A stretch of 64,000 nucleotides of DNA from Anaspis maculata (lineage: Eukaryota; Arthropoda; Insecta; Coleoptera; Scraptiidae): assembly GCA_949128115.1 (NCBI GenBank), contig OX421963.1, positions 82,655,602 through 82,719,601 of the forward strand, read 5' to 3'. Positions 45,420 through 54,023 of this stretch are shown here, in pieces (position 1 is the stretch's first letter; every line of letters starts with the position of its first letter). A program made the position numbers and the translations under genes. The notes beneath the pieces were generated by a model that was not told where the DNA came from, ran no database searches, and saw only the letters and a program-made list of their open reading frames with translations.

Positions 45420-47520
45420 TGGGAACAAGCGATCCCGAAAGCTCCTGGTATCTGATCGCCAAATTCGTAGGAGGGTTTCTGCAGCTGTTTGCTCAAACCA
45501 TTACGTTTTGCCAAATAATACCGTTAATGATGTAGAAAGCAACAATAGTCTTCATAGCATTAGAAATGTTACTGAGGTTGATGAAAGTCAACAAGTGTTT
45601 GAAAAATCTGTTTTGGAGTTGGACGTTAATGATGTAGAAAGTGGCAATAGTCACAGTAATGTTACTGTTGATGACAGCCAACAATTTTTTGAAAATTCTA
45701 TTATGGAGTTAGACCATGCGTGTTCTTTAGAAAATAATGTAAATGGTAATTCTTTGTTACCGACCTGTAGTGATGACCACCAGTATAGTTTACGTAATAA
45801 ATTAAAGTCTTGGGCTGTTCAAGACAAGGTACCTCACTCGAGTGTGAACAATGTTTTGAAAATTCTCCACGATTACCATCAAGAGTTGCCTTTAGACAGC
45901 AGAACTCTTCTAGGTACTCTTGATAAAACTGGTAATTTCAAGGTTTTGGACAGTGGCGAATTTGTGTACTTGGGAATATTACCATACCTTGAAAAACTTT
46001 TGAGTCAAGGGTTTCAGCCTGTGAACAACTTGATAGAAATTTCATTTAATATCGATGGTCTACCCCTCTTCCACAGCTCAAACATTAACTTTTGGCCAAT
46101 ATTAGGGTTGATAAAAAATATTAAAACATCACCATTCACAATTGCAATTTTTTGTGGTAATGCAAAACCGTCTCCTCTCACAAGTTATTTAACAGATTTT
46201 GTGACAGAGTTGAAATCTTTACTGACCGATGGGTTCCTGTATAATCGTCGAACATATTTTGTCAAAGTGCATAGCTTTTTGTGTGACGCACCTGCAAGAG
46301 CTTTTGTCAAATGTACAAAGACGCATTCAGGGTACTCTTCGTGTGACAAATGCGATCAATCTGGCGAATATTTTGATGGACGAGTAATTATGAGAAGTCT
46401 GAATGGCCAGGAGCGTTCTGATGCGTCATTTCACAATCAAACTGACGAAGATCATCATACTGGTATGTCACCATTAGTAGAATTGTCGATTGGTTTGGTA
46501 ACCAGTTTTCCAATAGATCCCATGCACGCAGTTTTTTTGGGGGTCATGCGAAAGCTGTTGAATTCATGGATAAGCGGTAGTCTAAACGTACGTTTGCCTG
46601 CTAAACAAGTTAGTAAAATTTCTGAAAGACTAATTCAACTTCGAAAAAACATTCCTGTAGAATTTAACAGGCGACCTCGTTCCCTAAGTGATCTACCACG
46701 TTGGAAAGCAACGGAATTTAGATTATTCAATCTTTATTTGGGACCTTTAGTATTAAAAGACATTTTGCCCATAGGCTTGTACGAAAATTTCTTGCTATTT
46801 TTTTGTGCAATTTCAATTTTTAGTTCAGAAAAACATCTTAAAACGCTTAGTTGTGAATTTGCTGATGATCTCTTGAAAGTTTTTATTACACATTGCGAAA
46901 AAGTGTATGGTCCTGCATTTATCATATACAATGTTCATATTTTAAGTCATTTATCTATAGATGTTTCAAAATATGGTGCATTGGATAACTTCACTTGTTT
47001 TCCATTTGAAAATTATTTGGGCCAATTAAAGAAATTGGTGAGATCCCCACACAAACCTCTACAACAAATTTTCAGACGTCTGCATGAAATTGGATTTTCA
47101 TTTAATACAGTATGCTACAGTAGTGTTATGCCCTCTCAGGAGCATTATGCTGGTCTAACTCCCTCCCACGGTTTGTACAAACAATTCAAAAAACTTAAAT
47201 ATGGGAATGTAGCTTTTTCGATCAAGTCTTACAATTCAGCTGATTGTTATGTTTTAATAAATAATTTTGTGATTCAAATAGATAACATCCTTGTAAATAA
47301 TCTGGACTGCGTCATAACTTTGTATGGTAGAAAGTTCACTTCTTATGCTTCATTTTTTGAATATCCGCTAAAATCCGACGAATTGGACATTTTTGTTATT
47401 TCAGATTTATCAGACGACTACAGCCAATATAATATTTCGACATGTGGTAATATTTTAAAGTGCCTTGTTCTTCCGCATAACCAATGCTTTCTATCAGTGC
47501 CATTACTTCATGAACCATAA
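45409..47520 (+). CDS. CACTA/EnSpm-like transposase (tnp2-type)
   Basis: Single exon, 703 residues from ATG 45409 (MSHSGNKRSRKLL). The frame extends upstream to ATG 45370, but that overlaps the DUF4806 coding end. From the internal Met, an RNase H-like core is suggested by FNIDGLPLF with Trp-Pro 15 residues on (Asp 216), LCDAPARAF followed by a C..C pair (Asp 293), and FPIDPMHAVFLGVM (Asp 370). These match the order of D-containing motifs in tnp2 transposases. The C-terminal part has YNVHILSHLSIDV and FPFENYLGQLKKLVR, which resembles the DUF4218 module joined to tnp2 in plant CACTA elements. It would cut and join the element's ends in the nucleus. The frame is intact, with no stop or shift. 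Confidence 0.85.
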   Translation: MSHSGNKRSRKLLVSDRQIRRRVSAAVCSNHYVLPNNTVNDVESNNSLHSIRNVTEVDESQQVFEKSVLELDVNDVESGNSHSNVTVDDSQQFFENSIMELDHACSLENNVNGNSLLPTCSDDHQYSLRNKLKSWAVQDKVPHSSVNNVLKILHDYHQELPLDSRTLLGTLDKTGNFKVLDSGEFVYLGILPYLEKLLSQGFQPVNNLIEISFNIDGLPLFHSSNINFWPILGLIKNIKTSPFTIAIFCGNAKPSPLTSYLTDFVTELKSLLTDGFLYNRRTYFVKVHSFLCDAPARAFVKCTKTHSGYSSCDKCDQSGEYFDGRVIMRSLNGQERSDASFHNQTDEDHHTGMSPLVELSIGLVTSFPIDPMHAVFLGVMRKLLNSWISGSLNVRLPAKQVSKISERLIQLRKNIPVEFNRRPRSLSDLPRWKATEFRLFNLYLGPLVLKDILPIGLYENFLLFFCAISIFSSEKHLKTLSCEFADDLLKVFITHCEKVYGPAFIIYNVHILSHLSIDVSKYGALDNFTCFPFENYLGQLKKLVRSPHKPLQQIFRRLHEIGFSFNTVCYSSVMPSQEHYAGLTPSHGLYKQFKKLKYGNVAFSIKSYNSADCYVLINNFVIQIDNILVNNLDCVITLYGRKFTSYASFFEYPLKSDELDIFVISDLSDDYSQYNISTCGNILKCLVLPHNQCFLSVPLLHEP

Positions 47521-48782
47521 AGCACATTGTACATATTATTTTTTGTTGAATAGCTTTTAAGATAATTTTAGGTATTTACCTGTACTTACTTGTCGTGCAA
47601 TTTTCTATTTGTTAAATATGTGTTAACATTTTCTGTCAGTTTGATAACTTCTTTGTTTTTATTCAGTTTTTTACGTTGTGCAATTTTCTGTAATCAAATA
47701 TATTATGTTATAAAGTTCAAATTGAGTCCTGCTTTCCGAAAGAAGAAACAACCTGTAAATGACGTCAAAACGATGACATTTAAAGGGCAGTAATTGGTCA
47801 AATGTTGACGTCTACATGACATCTTCAAATGACGTCATTAGTCCCGGACATTAGACCGTCATTTTTAAGTCATATTGTCGTCATGTTGGGTCGTCTTCTG
47901 GTCAAAAACCTGACTACATTATGACGTCACATTGACAAGCTCTTGCTACCTGGGTAGGTAGTCACATAATTTTGTTTCACGGCAAGATGGCTTTGGTTTC
48001 TACAGTTCACTTAAAAAAAAGTTAATCTCGCAGCATTTTATCTGCGGAGTTCAACTTTGCATGAAAAAATGGTCCTATTCGTTCCTAATACAGGGTGTCG
48101 CGTAATTTTTAATTTTAGATTTATTTGACTACCTATTTTATAATTTTTTTGACGGCCTCTTGTCAAAGTAAATCATTAATGTTATATATTTTTGTAATCA
48201 GAAAGAAAGGCTTCATCAAATGACGTATTAAAATATAGGGTGTTGTATTTGAAATAAAAAAGTTACATGTGACACCCTGTATACGGTACCAATTGAAAAC
48301 TTTTAGACGATCGATTCAAGATCCCTAGGAAAAATTGTTGAGAAAGAGTTCTTAGTTTTTCAAAATATCTCAAAGGGGAATCTCCTAGAGGTGGGGTGAA
48401 TTTTATCGTGAACACCTTGTACTTAATTTAGATATTTTGCGTTTTGGATCTTTTTTTTTTATTTTGCGCTTTGGATCAAATGCAATAAACCTGTCGTTCG
48501 TAAACCTGCCATTTTTAGTTTTTACGCGCCCCCCTGCGCTTTTGGACAAAGTTAGCATGAAATTTTCTGAATTACCCTACAGCGGCGGGCATCTTGGATT
48601 TATGACCCTCCATATGCTAGGAATGACAGATCACGCAATCTGAACCATAAAACATGACTACATAAAACAAAACAAATATCTTTAGGTCGGTTATTTCATG
48701 GTTATTCAATTATACATGCAAAGTTTTTCCTCCTATTCAAGTGTTCAATCCGAGGGGTTAATCACTCATGCAATAGTTGGGA

Positions 48783-48970
48783 CACCTGTTCATGCAATAC
48801 TTATGCAATACTTGTGCAATACTATGCAATATCGTGCAATACTTATGCAATACTATGCAATACCTGTGCAATACTATGCAATACATGTGCAATACTTCGC
48901 AATACCTGTGCAATACTATGCAATACCTGTGCAATACTCATGCAATACTCATGCAATACTTATGCAATAC
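48783..48970. repeat. TATGCAATACT tandem array, left
   Basis: About 16 units of 10-12 bases built on ATGCAATAC, with spacer bases T, TT, CT or CTG. It encodes repetitive frames of no meaning. Confidence 0.9.
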
Positions 48971-49191
48971 TAGAACATAATGCGCATGCTCGAATGTAAT
49001 CGTACCGTATGCCTGGCGGCGAACATGGACGAAATACTGTTTTGAGAAAAGTACCACCTTTCTCTCGGAAAATAGTGAATGAAAATCAGGAATATCGGTT
49101 ACGATTCAGGTAAATCACAGTCAAGTTTGAAGTAATTATTGTCGAGTAGGTACCTACCTAGCTGACTACTCTTATTATCAACCCTAGCATA

Positions 49192-49671
49192 ATGACATCG
49201 GAGCAGAACACGGACGATTCTCTCGTCCAAAGCCATAAAACAATGGATAAAAGGAGCACGAGTACCGCGGAGCTCATTTTACAAGAAGCGGAAAACAATT
49301 GTCTGTGGGGCACAATACACGATGAAATTGGAGTGAATTTGCCCCTACATATTAAAGTACTCCTACATTCGGTAGGGTACAGTTCAGCAGCAGCGCTGAA
49401 AAATATCAACGAGGCGAGATTCCCCTTTTGGATGGGAAAGAGGGGAATCTCCTACCTTTCGATTGCCCTTATTGAATGCTTCTCAACAAAAAAAGTTTTT
49501 GAGGCGTCGCGACGCCCACCGTTGATATGTTACCTCGATTCGATTCGTACGCAACCAATTTTTGTAGCTTCAGTGCGAGAGCTAGTCAAAATAATATTGC
49601 CTATTGCTTATTTCCAGTTGCTAAGTTGCTGCATGGTTGCTGATTGCTTCAGTAGTAGAGCCGCCCAATAG
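49192..49671 (+). CDS. hypothetical 159-residue protein within the 1343-bp element
   Basis: ATG 49192 to stop 49669-49671. The segment LPLHIKVLLHSVGYSSAAAL with KNINE has the look of a short helical N-terminal module (..L..GY..A..L..IN) that I have seen in arthropod transposon-associated proteins, but I cannot name it. After residue 80 the sequence loses character. It could be a captured or truncated exon; expression is unproven. Confidence 0.35.
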   Translation: MTSEQNTDDSLVQSHKTMDKRSTSTAELILQEAENNCLWGTIHDEIGVNLPLHIKVLLHSVGYSSAAALKNINEARFPFWMGKRGISYLSIALIECFSTKKVFEASRRPPLICYLDSIRTQPIFVASVRELVKIILPIAYFQLLSCCMVADCFSSRAAQ

Positions 49672-49855
49672 GGTAGTAGACTGTTTTTTTTTTAACTATA
49701 GGGCGTTAGGGCCTATTCAGTAACAAAATCTTTTAAATTAATGGACCGCTAAAAAATGTGCCAATCATAAAACCGCATTTTCAATGTTTCTTTGGAGATA
49801 TCGAGATAGCGATATAATTTTAAAGGATTGGATTTAAGCAATAGGTCATTTTAAT

Positions 49856-50055
49856 GTATGCAATACTTATGCAATACTTATGCAATACTATGCAATACTT
49901 ATGCAATACTATGCAATACTATGCAGTACCTATGCAATACTATGCAATACTTATGCAATACAATGCAATACTTATGCTAATGCAATACTATGCAATACTT
50001 ATGCAATACTATGCAATACTTATGCAATACCATGCAATACTAATGCAGTATTGCA
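49856..50055. repeat. TATGCAATACT tandem array, right
   Basis: About 17 units of the same type as the left array, in direct orientation, ending about 40 bases before the right terminus. Confidence 0.9.
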
Positions 50056-51032
50056 TATGTGGGACACCAAAATTCGAAGTGGTTAACCCCTCGGTTCAAT
50101 CTATTGTCCAAAAACGGTTCCGAAACAGTTTCGCGGCGGATATCTTTTGAACGATGCAAGATACCACCAATAGTGTAAGAAACTTTTTTAGTCGTTGTTC
50201 ACTGATGAACAACATGTGCTTAGCTAGTGACACGTAGAAGCTCCCTAAAGAAAATCACGATAAATTATTCCCCTCTGTGTTTCAAATGGGCGCCATTTTA
50301 GATTTTTGACAGCTCACAGGTGAACATCATGAATTTCACATAGAACAGCTGGTACAGCATCATCACCAAGTACAGATTGAAGCTATTTCACATTATTATT
50401 CCACTTCTATTTTCGAAAATTTGTAGGATTTTTCTCGCTTGTCTGACTTCTGGGTCCACAGGTAGACCATATGGGCGCAAGATGTAACCAATCGTTCTTG
50501 TTTCATTTTATACGTCTTCAGCGACCCCATAAACCTAAGAATCGATACCCATCATAAAGGTAATTGAAGCCTACTTTGTAATTTTGACCTTCGGCTCTAA
50601 TTTTCAAAGATGACGACTTAACTCGACTTCCGGTGACCGCACAAGAGTTTTGACATTGTCATTGTATCGAGGAGGTCTGAATTATATAGTTTTGATAGCA
50701 AACACGCCTCAGCAGGTTTGGATGAGAAAGTTTGGTATTTTTTTATAGTATTCCCTCCCCCTCCCCAAATCTCGGGTCCTAAGGGATGAATTTTTAGGAA
50801 CTGCGGGTCAAATTTTTCTAATGGGTCTAAACAACTAATTTGCAAAGTGGCTTGCTTGTATCATCAAATGCCACTTTTTTCTAATAATTCTGGTGTACCG
50901 CTTGCACTACTGGTGTTTACCCTCCTATTGGGACCGCGGGGAGCATTGCTTCAATAGGAGGTTGGCAGATGGTGGTTGAGAGGCGGCCTCGTACTGGCTC
51001 TTTCGACCTCATCTCTTCTCAAGGCTTCTTCT

Positions 51033-54001
51033 TCACACCGCAACATCGGCAGCTACTTTGTTACGGTATTCTCGTTCTCGTTCCGCCTTTGCTCTTTCTT
51101 GCATAACTTCCCTGATGTAACCTGTGATAGTCTGCCAGTTCGCTTCGTTTTTCAGCATGAGAGCCACCAGGTTTGTTCCAGACACCGCGGTGTCCACGTC
51201 ACGTTCCAACTTTTCTCGAGCATCAGCTGTTCCAGCGCATGCGAACAGGGCGTGCTCGGGATCATCAAGGTCGTTCCCACACAAGTCACATATCGCGTCC
51301 TGGCATTTTCCTATTCGGCGCCTGTAGCTGCCGAAGCATCCGTGGCCTGTCAATGCTTGCGTTGTCCAATGGTCGAGCTGTCCGTGTGCACACGTGGTCC
51401 ATGGCTCCAAGTCCTGTATAAGGTTTCTTGTCCAGTTTCTTTCTGTTCGCCATCTTGCAGACCATTTGTCCACAAGAGTCCGTCGTGCTTCAGCTTTACA
51501 TTCTTGATGTGTATGGCCTTCCCGGCACTCATGGATCTGGGACCTCTCCGCCGCAAGTAGGTCGAACGGTGGCAAGTTGGCCAGCACTGCTGCTGACATA
51601 TTGGAGACAGTTCGATACGCGCACGTGATTCTCAAAGCTGCCTTTCGAAACTCCTTTTGCATCGGTTTTGGAGTCGGTGCTTTGTCTGCGACGGCTTTCC
51701 CCCATATCGGAGCACCGTAGAGTGCGACAGACGTAGCTACACTCGTCAGCAGTCTTCGCTTGCTTGTATTTGCGCCATTAATGTTTGGCATTATATGGCT
51801 GATCATTGCTACAACTCGTCCCACTCTTCCCGCAGTCTGTCGAATATGATCCGCAAATTTCATTTTGCTGTCCAGGATCACCCCCAGATACCTGATGTTG
51901 GGCTTGAACTTGACTTGTGTACTTCCGAAGACTAAAGTTTTCTTTTCCGTGTCACCAGCAGCGCCTCTGTTTTCTCTGCGGCAACCTCCAATCCGTGTTT
52001 CTTCATCCACTTAAGCACCAGCGTAAGGGCTTTATTTGTGTTCTCTTCTACATCCTCGATCCATCTACCGTGCGCCACGATAGCGACGTCGTCGGCAAAG
52101 CCAATAATTCCTACGCCCGTTGGCATTTCTATCCTCAGGAGGTCATCGTAAGTGACATTCCACAGCTCCGGACCAAGGATGGAGCCCTGCGCCACGCCAG
52201 CTGTACTTGCAAACTTCTCTCCTTCATAAACGATCGAACGTCCAGTGAAGTAACTCCTAATTATCGAGAAGAGCCGCCCTGTGACTCCTCGCTTCTCTAG
52301 TGCACGCAGAATCTCACTTCTCGGGATCGAATTGAAGGCATTCTTCACGTCAATTGTGACGATGACGCAATGCCCCATTGTTTTGAGTGTTCCCTTGGTT
52401 GCCTCTTCGGCAATCGTCTTCACTTTTTGTATTGCATCGATTGTAGACATACCACGCCGAAACCCAAACTGGTTGTCGGACAGCGTCTTATTCTTTCGTT
52501 CCATAGCCTTCCGAATCCGTTCCAGGATAAGGTTTCCAAGTATTTTTGTCCAAGAATCCAACAGGCAGAGGGGTCGATATGACGCCGGTTGTCCCACAGG
52601 TTTATTAGGTTTTCTCAGCAAAACCAGTCTTCCAGTTTTTCCCGCGCTGGGGAAGTAACCCTTTTGAAGGCACAAGCTCATAAGATGCCTGAGCGGTTCT
52701 GGCCTGAACTTGACTATGGCTTTTAAAATCTCGGTCGGTATTCCATCAGGGCCTGGAGCTTTCCGATTTTTCAATCGGTTGGTCGCTGTTGCAAGCTCTT
52801 CGATGGATACCTCATTTGTGTCATCCGCATCCAACTCTTCGGTGTTGACAATCAATTCAGGGTGGTTGGGGAACAAATAATTCACTATTTCCGGCAGCTT
52901 TTCTCTAGGTACTCTAGCAGGGCCTTGCAGCCTTTTGGTTAAAATTTGATAGGGCTTACCCCAGGGGTCGGTATCCACCTCCTGGCACAGTTTATCCCAG
53001 CATTCCGCTTTTGCCTTCTTTATCTGTATATTCAGCTGTTTCTTTTTTTCCTTGTAGTCGTTCCACATCAGCTGCGTAGCTGAATTTCTGCGTAGCGCTC
53101 TCATATAAACTCTTCTACAGTGGTTGGATTCTCTTCTTGTTGTGGCGATTTGGTCGTTCCACCAGTAGCTTGATTTCCTTGTTGTATGTCTGTACCTGGG
53201 CATTGTCTTATCGCAAATTTGCGTTATCTGATCCATCACTTCCTTCAGATAGAGGTCCGGATTGTCATGGTTGTTTACCAAGGTGGGCTGTTTCTCTATT
53301 ACTTTCTGGAGATAATCTAGATTCAGTTTTTTGGTCACCCAGCCACTACGAATAGGGAGGCACTTCGACTGCATGTCTTCTTCTACCGTGTAGCTGATGT
53401 ACTTGTGATCGCTTAGTGTTTCACGGGTATCGACTTGCCACTTTGTCATATGACTAGCCGTTCGTCCTGATGCTAACGTTATATCAATGATTGACTTAGC
53501 GCTTCTTCTTTGAAACGTGGGTTCGTTACCGAGGTTACACACTTCAAGCTGCCACCTTGCCACCATCTCCATCACAAGCGCTCCCCTTTTATCTGTTGCA
53601 TTCGATCCCCATTCGACCGCTTTGGCATTGAAGTCCCCGGCTATGATGACTTCTTGACCTCTTATTAATGTGTTTTCCAAGCTTCCAAGATATGTTTCAA
53701 AATCAGCCGTCGAAATGTTTGGGGAGATGTAACACGAATACAGCCGAGTACCACCCAACTCGATCCATACAAGTCCCGCAACGTCGATGCCAGTTTTATT
53801 GATGCAGAGTCTGCTATTCATAATGACAATTGCAGCATCCTTCCTTACGTCAGCTATCCATGTGTTCTTTATGCCGGCTTTGTTAGGTTCCGAGATGATT
53901 AGAATATCAACGTCATCAGCTCTTGCCGTGTGGAGCGCCAAGTCCTGTGCTGTTCTGGATCTGTTTAAATTCACTTGTAGGATTTTCAGCTTAGTCATCA
54001 T
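51033..54001 (-). pseudogene. LINE ORF2: endonuclease and reverse transcriptase, one frameshift
   Basis: The start is ATG 54001 (MMTKLKILQVNLNRSR). The APE endonuclease domain covers about the first 220 codons (IISEPNK, GDFNAK, then LSDHKYI). The RT domain has NRKAPGPDGIPTE, SYRPLCLLDSWTK, QFGFRRGMSTIDA, AQGSILGP and FADDVAI. A one-base shift near 51930-51960, just after EKTEALLVTRK, moves the frame. The downstream part (to the stop at 51033) has RYLGVILD, LYGAPIW and a C-terminal zinc motif C..C....DDPEHALFAC. I see no RNase H domain, as in R1 itself. All motifs are preserved, so decay is slight or the shift is an assembly error. Confidence 0.88.
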
Positions 54002-54023
54002 TGATGTGTGCATTGAAGTTTTG

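Larger units (their letters stand above)
40577..47954 (+). mobile_element. 7.4 kb two-gene CACTA/EnSpm-like DNA transposon, TSD TA
   Basis: The left end CCCAGGTAGCAAGACCTTGT and right end (inverse) CCCAGGTAGCAAGAGCTTGT form the terminal inverted repeats, flanked by TA at 40575-40576 and 47955-47956. The opposite palindrome arm near 48120-48145 keeps the empty site (inverse of ATAAAATAGGTAGTCA) with a single TA. Subterminal zones carry repeated GACGTC palindromes. Inside are a six-exon DUF4806 gene and a single-exon tnp2-like transposase on the plus strand. Both ends, both genes and the target duplication look intact, so it could be autonomous, allowing for one duplicated exon and an internal MITE. 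Confidence 0.88.
48751..50093. mobile_element. 1343-bp DNA element with 8-bp TSD GTTCAATC
   Basis: The ends CGAGGGGTTAATCACT and AGTGGTTAACCCCTCG are inverted copies (15 of 16), with GTTCAATC at 48743-48750 and 50094-50101. The opposite palindrome arm at about 37983-37994 has the uninterrupted site (inverse of ATTCAATCTGTTG). An 8-bp duplication suggests hAT-type mobilisation. It carries two arrays of TATGCAATACT units in the same orientation near its two ends and a 159-codon frame between them. Confidence 0.85.
37184..50923. mobile_element. large palindromic element hosting two younger transposons
   Basis: The left arm (37184-40576 plus about 30 bases after 47954) is a diverged inverted copy of the right arm (about 48110-50923). 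Paired landmarks are TAGTGCTAGCGGTAC with GTACCGCTTGCACTA, GGAGGGTCATAAATCCAA (38128) with its inverse (48596), and GTGTTCACGATAAAATTCACC (40304) with its inverse (about 48394). The left arm contains about 1.5 kb (38760-40250) missing on the right. It hosts a CACTA-like transposon at 40577 and an 8-bp-TSD element at 48751, both absent from the opposite arm. No coding region belongs to the palindrome itself. ACAGGGTGTT motifs in the arms link it to the families at 60108 and 62370. Confidence 0.7.

Noticed and set aside
48698..50150. Repetitive Cys/Ala/Ile-rich frames and possible CRISPR-like array
   Set aside because: They are translations of the TATGCAATACT array. Units are 10-12 bases with no unique spacers, so this is a minisatellite, not CRISPR.
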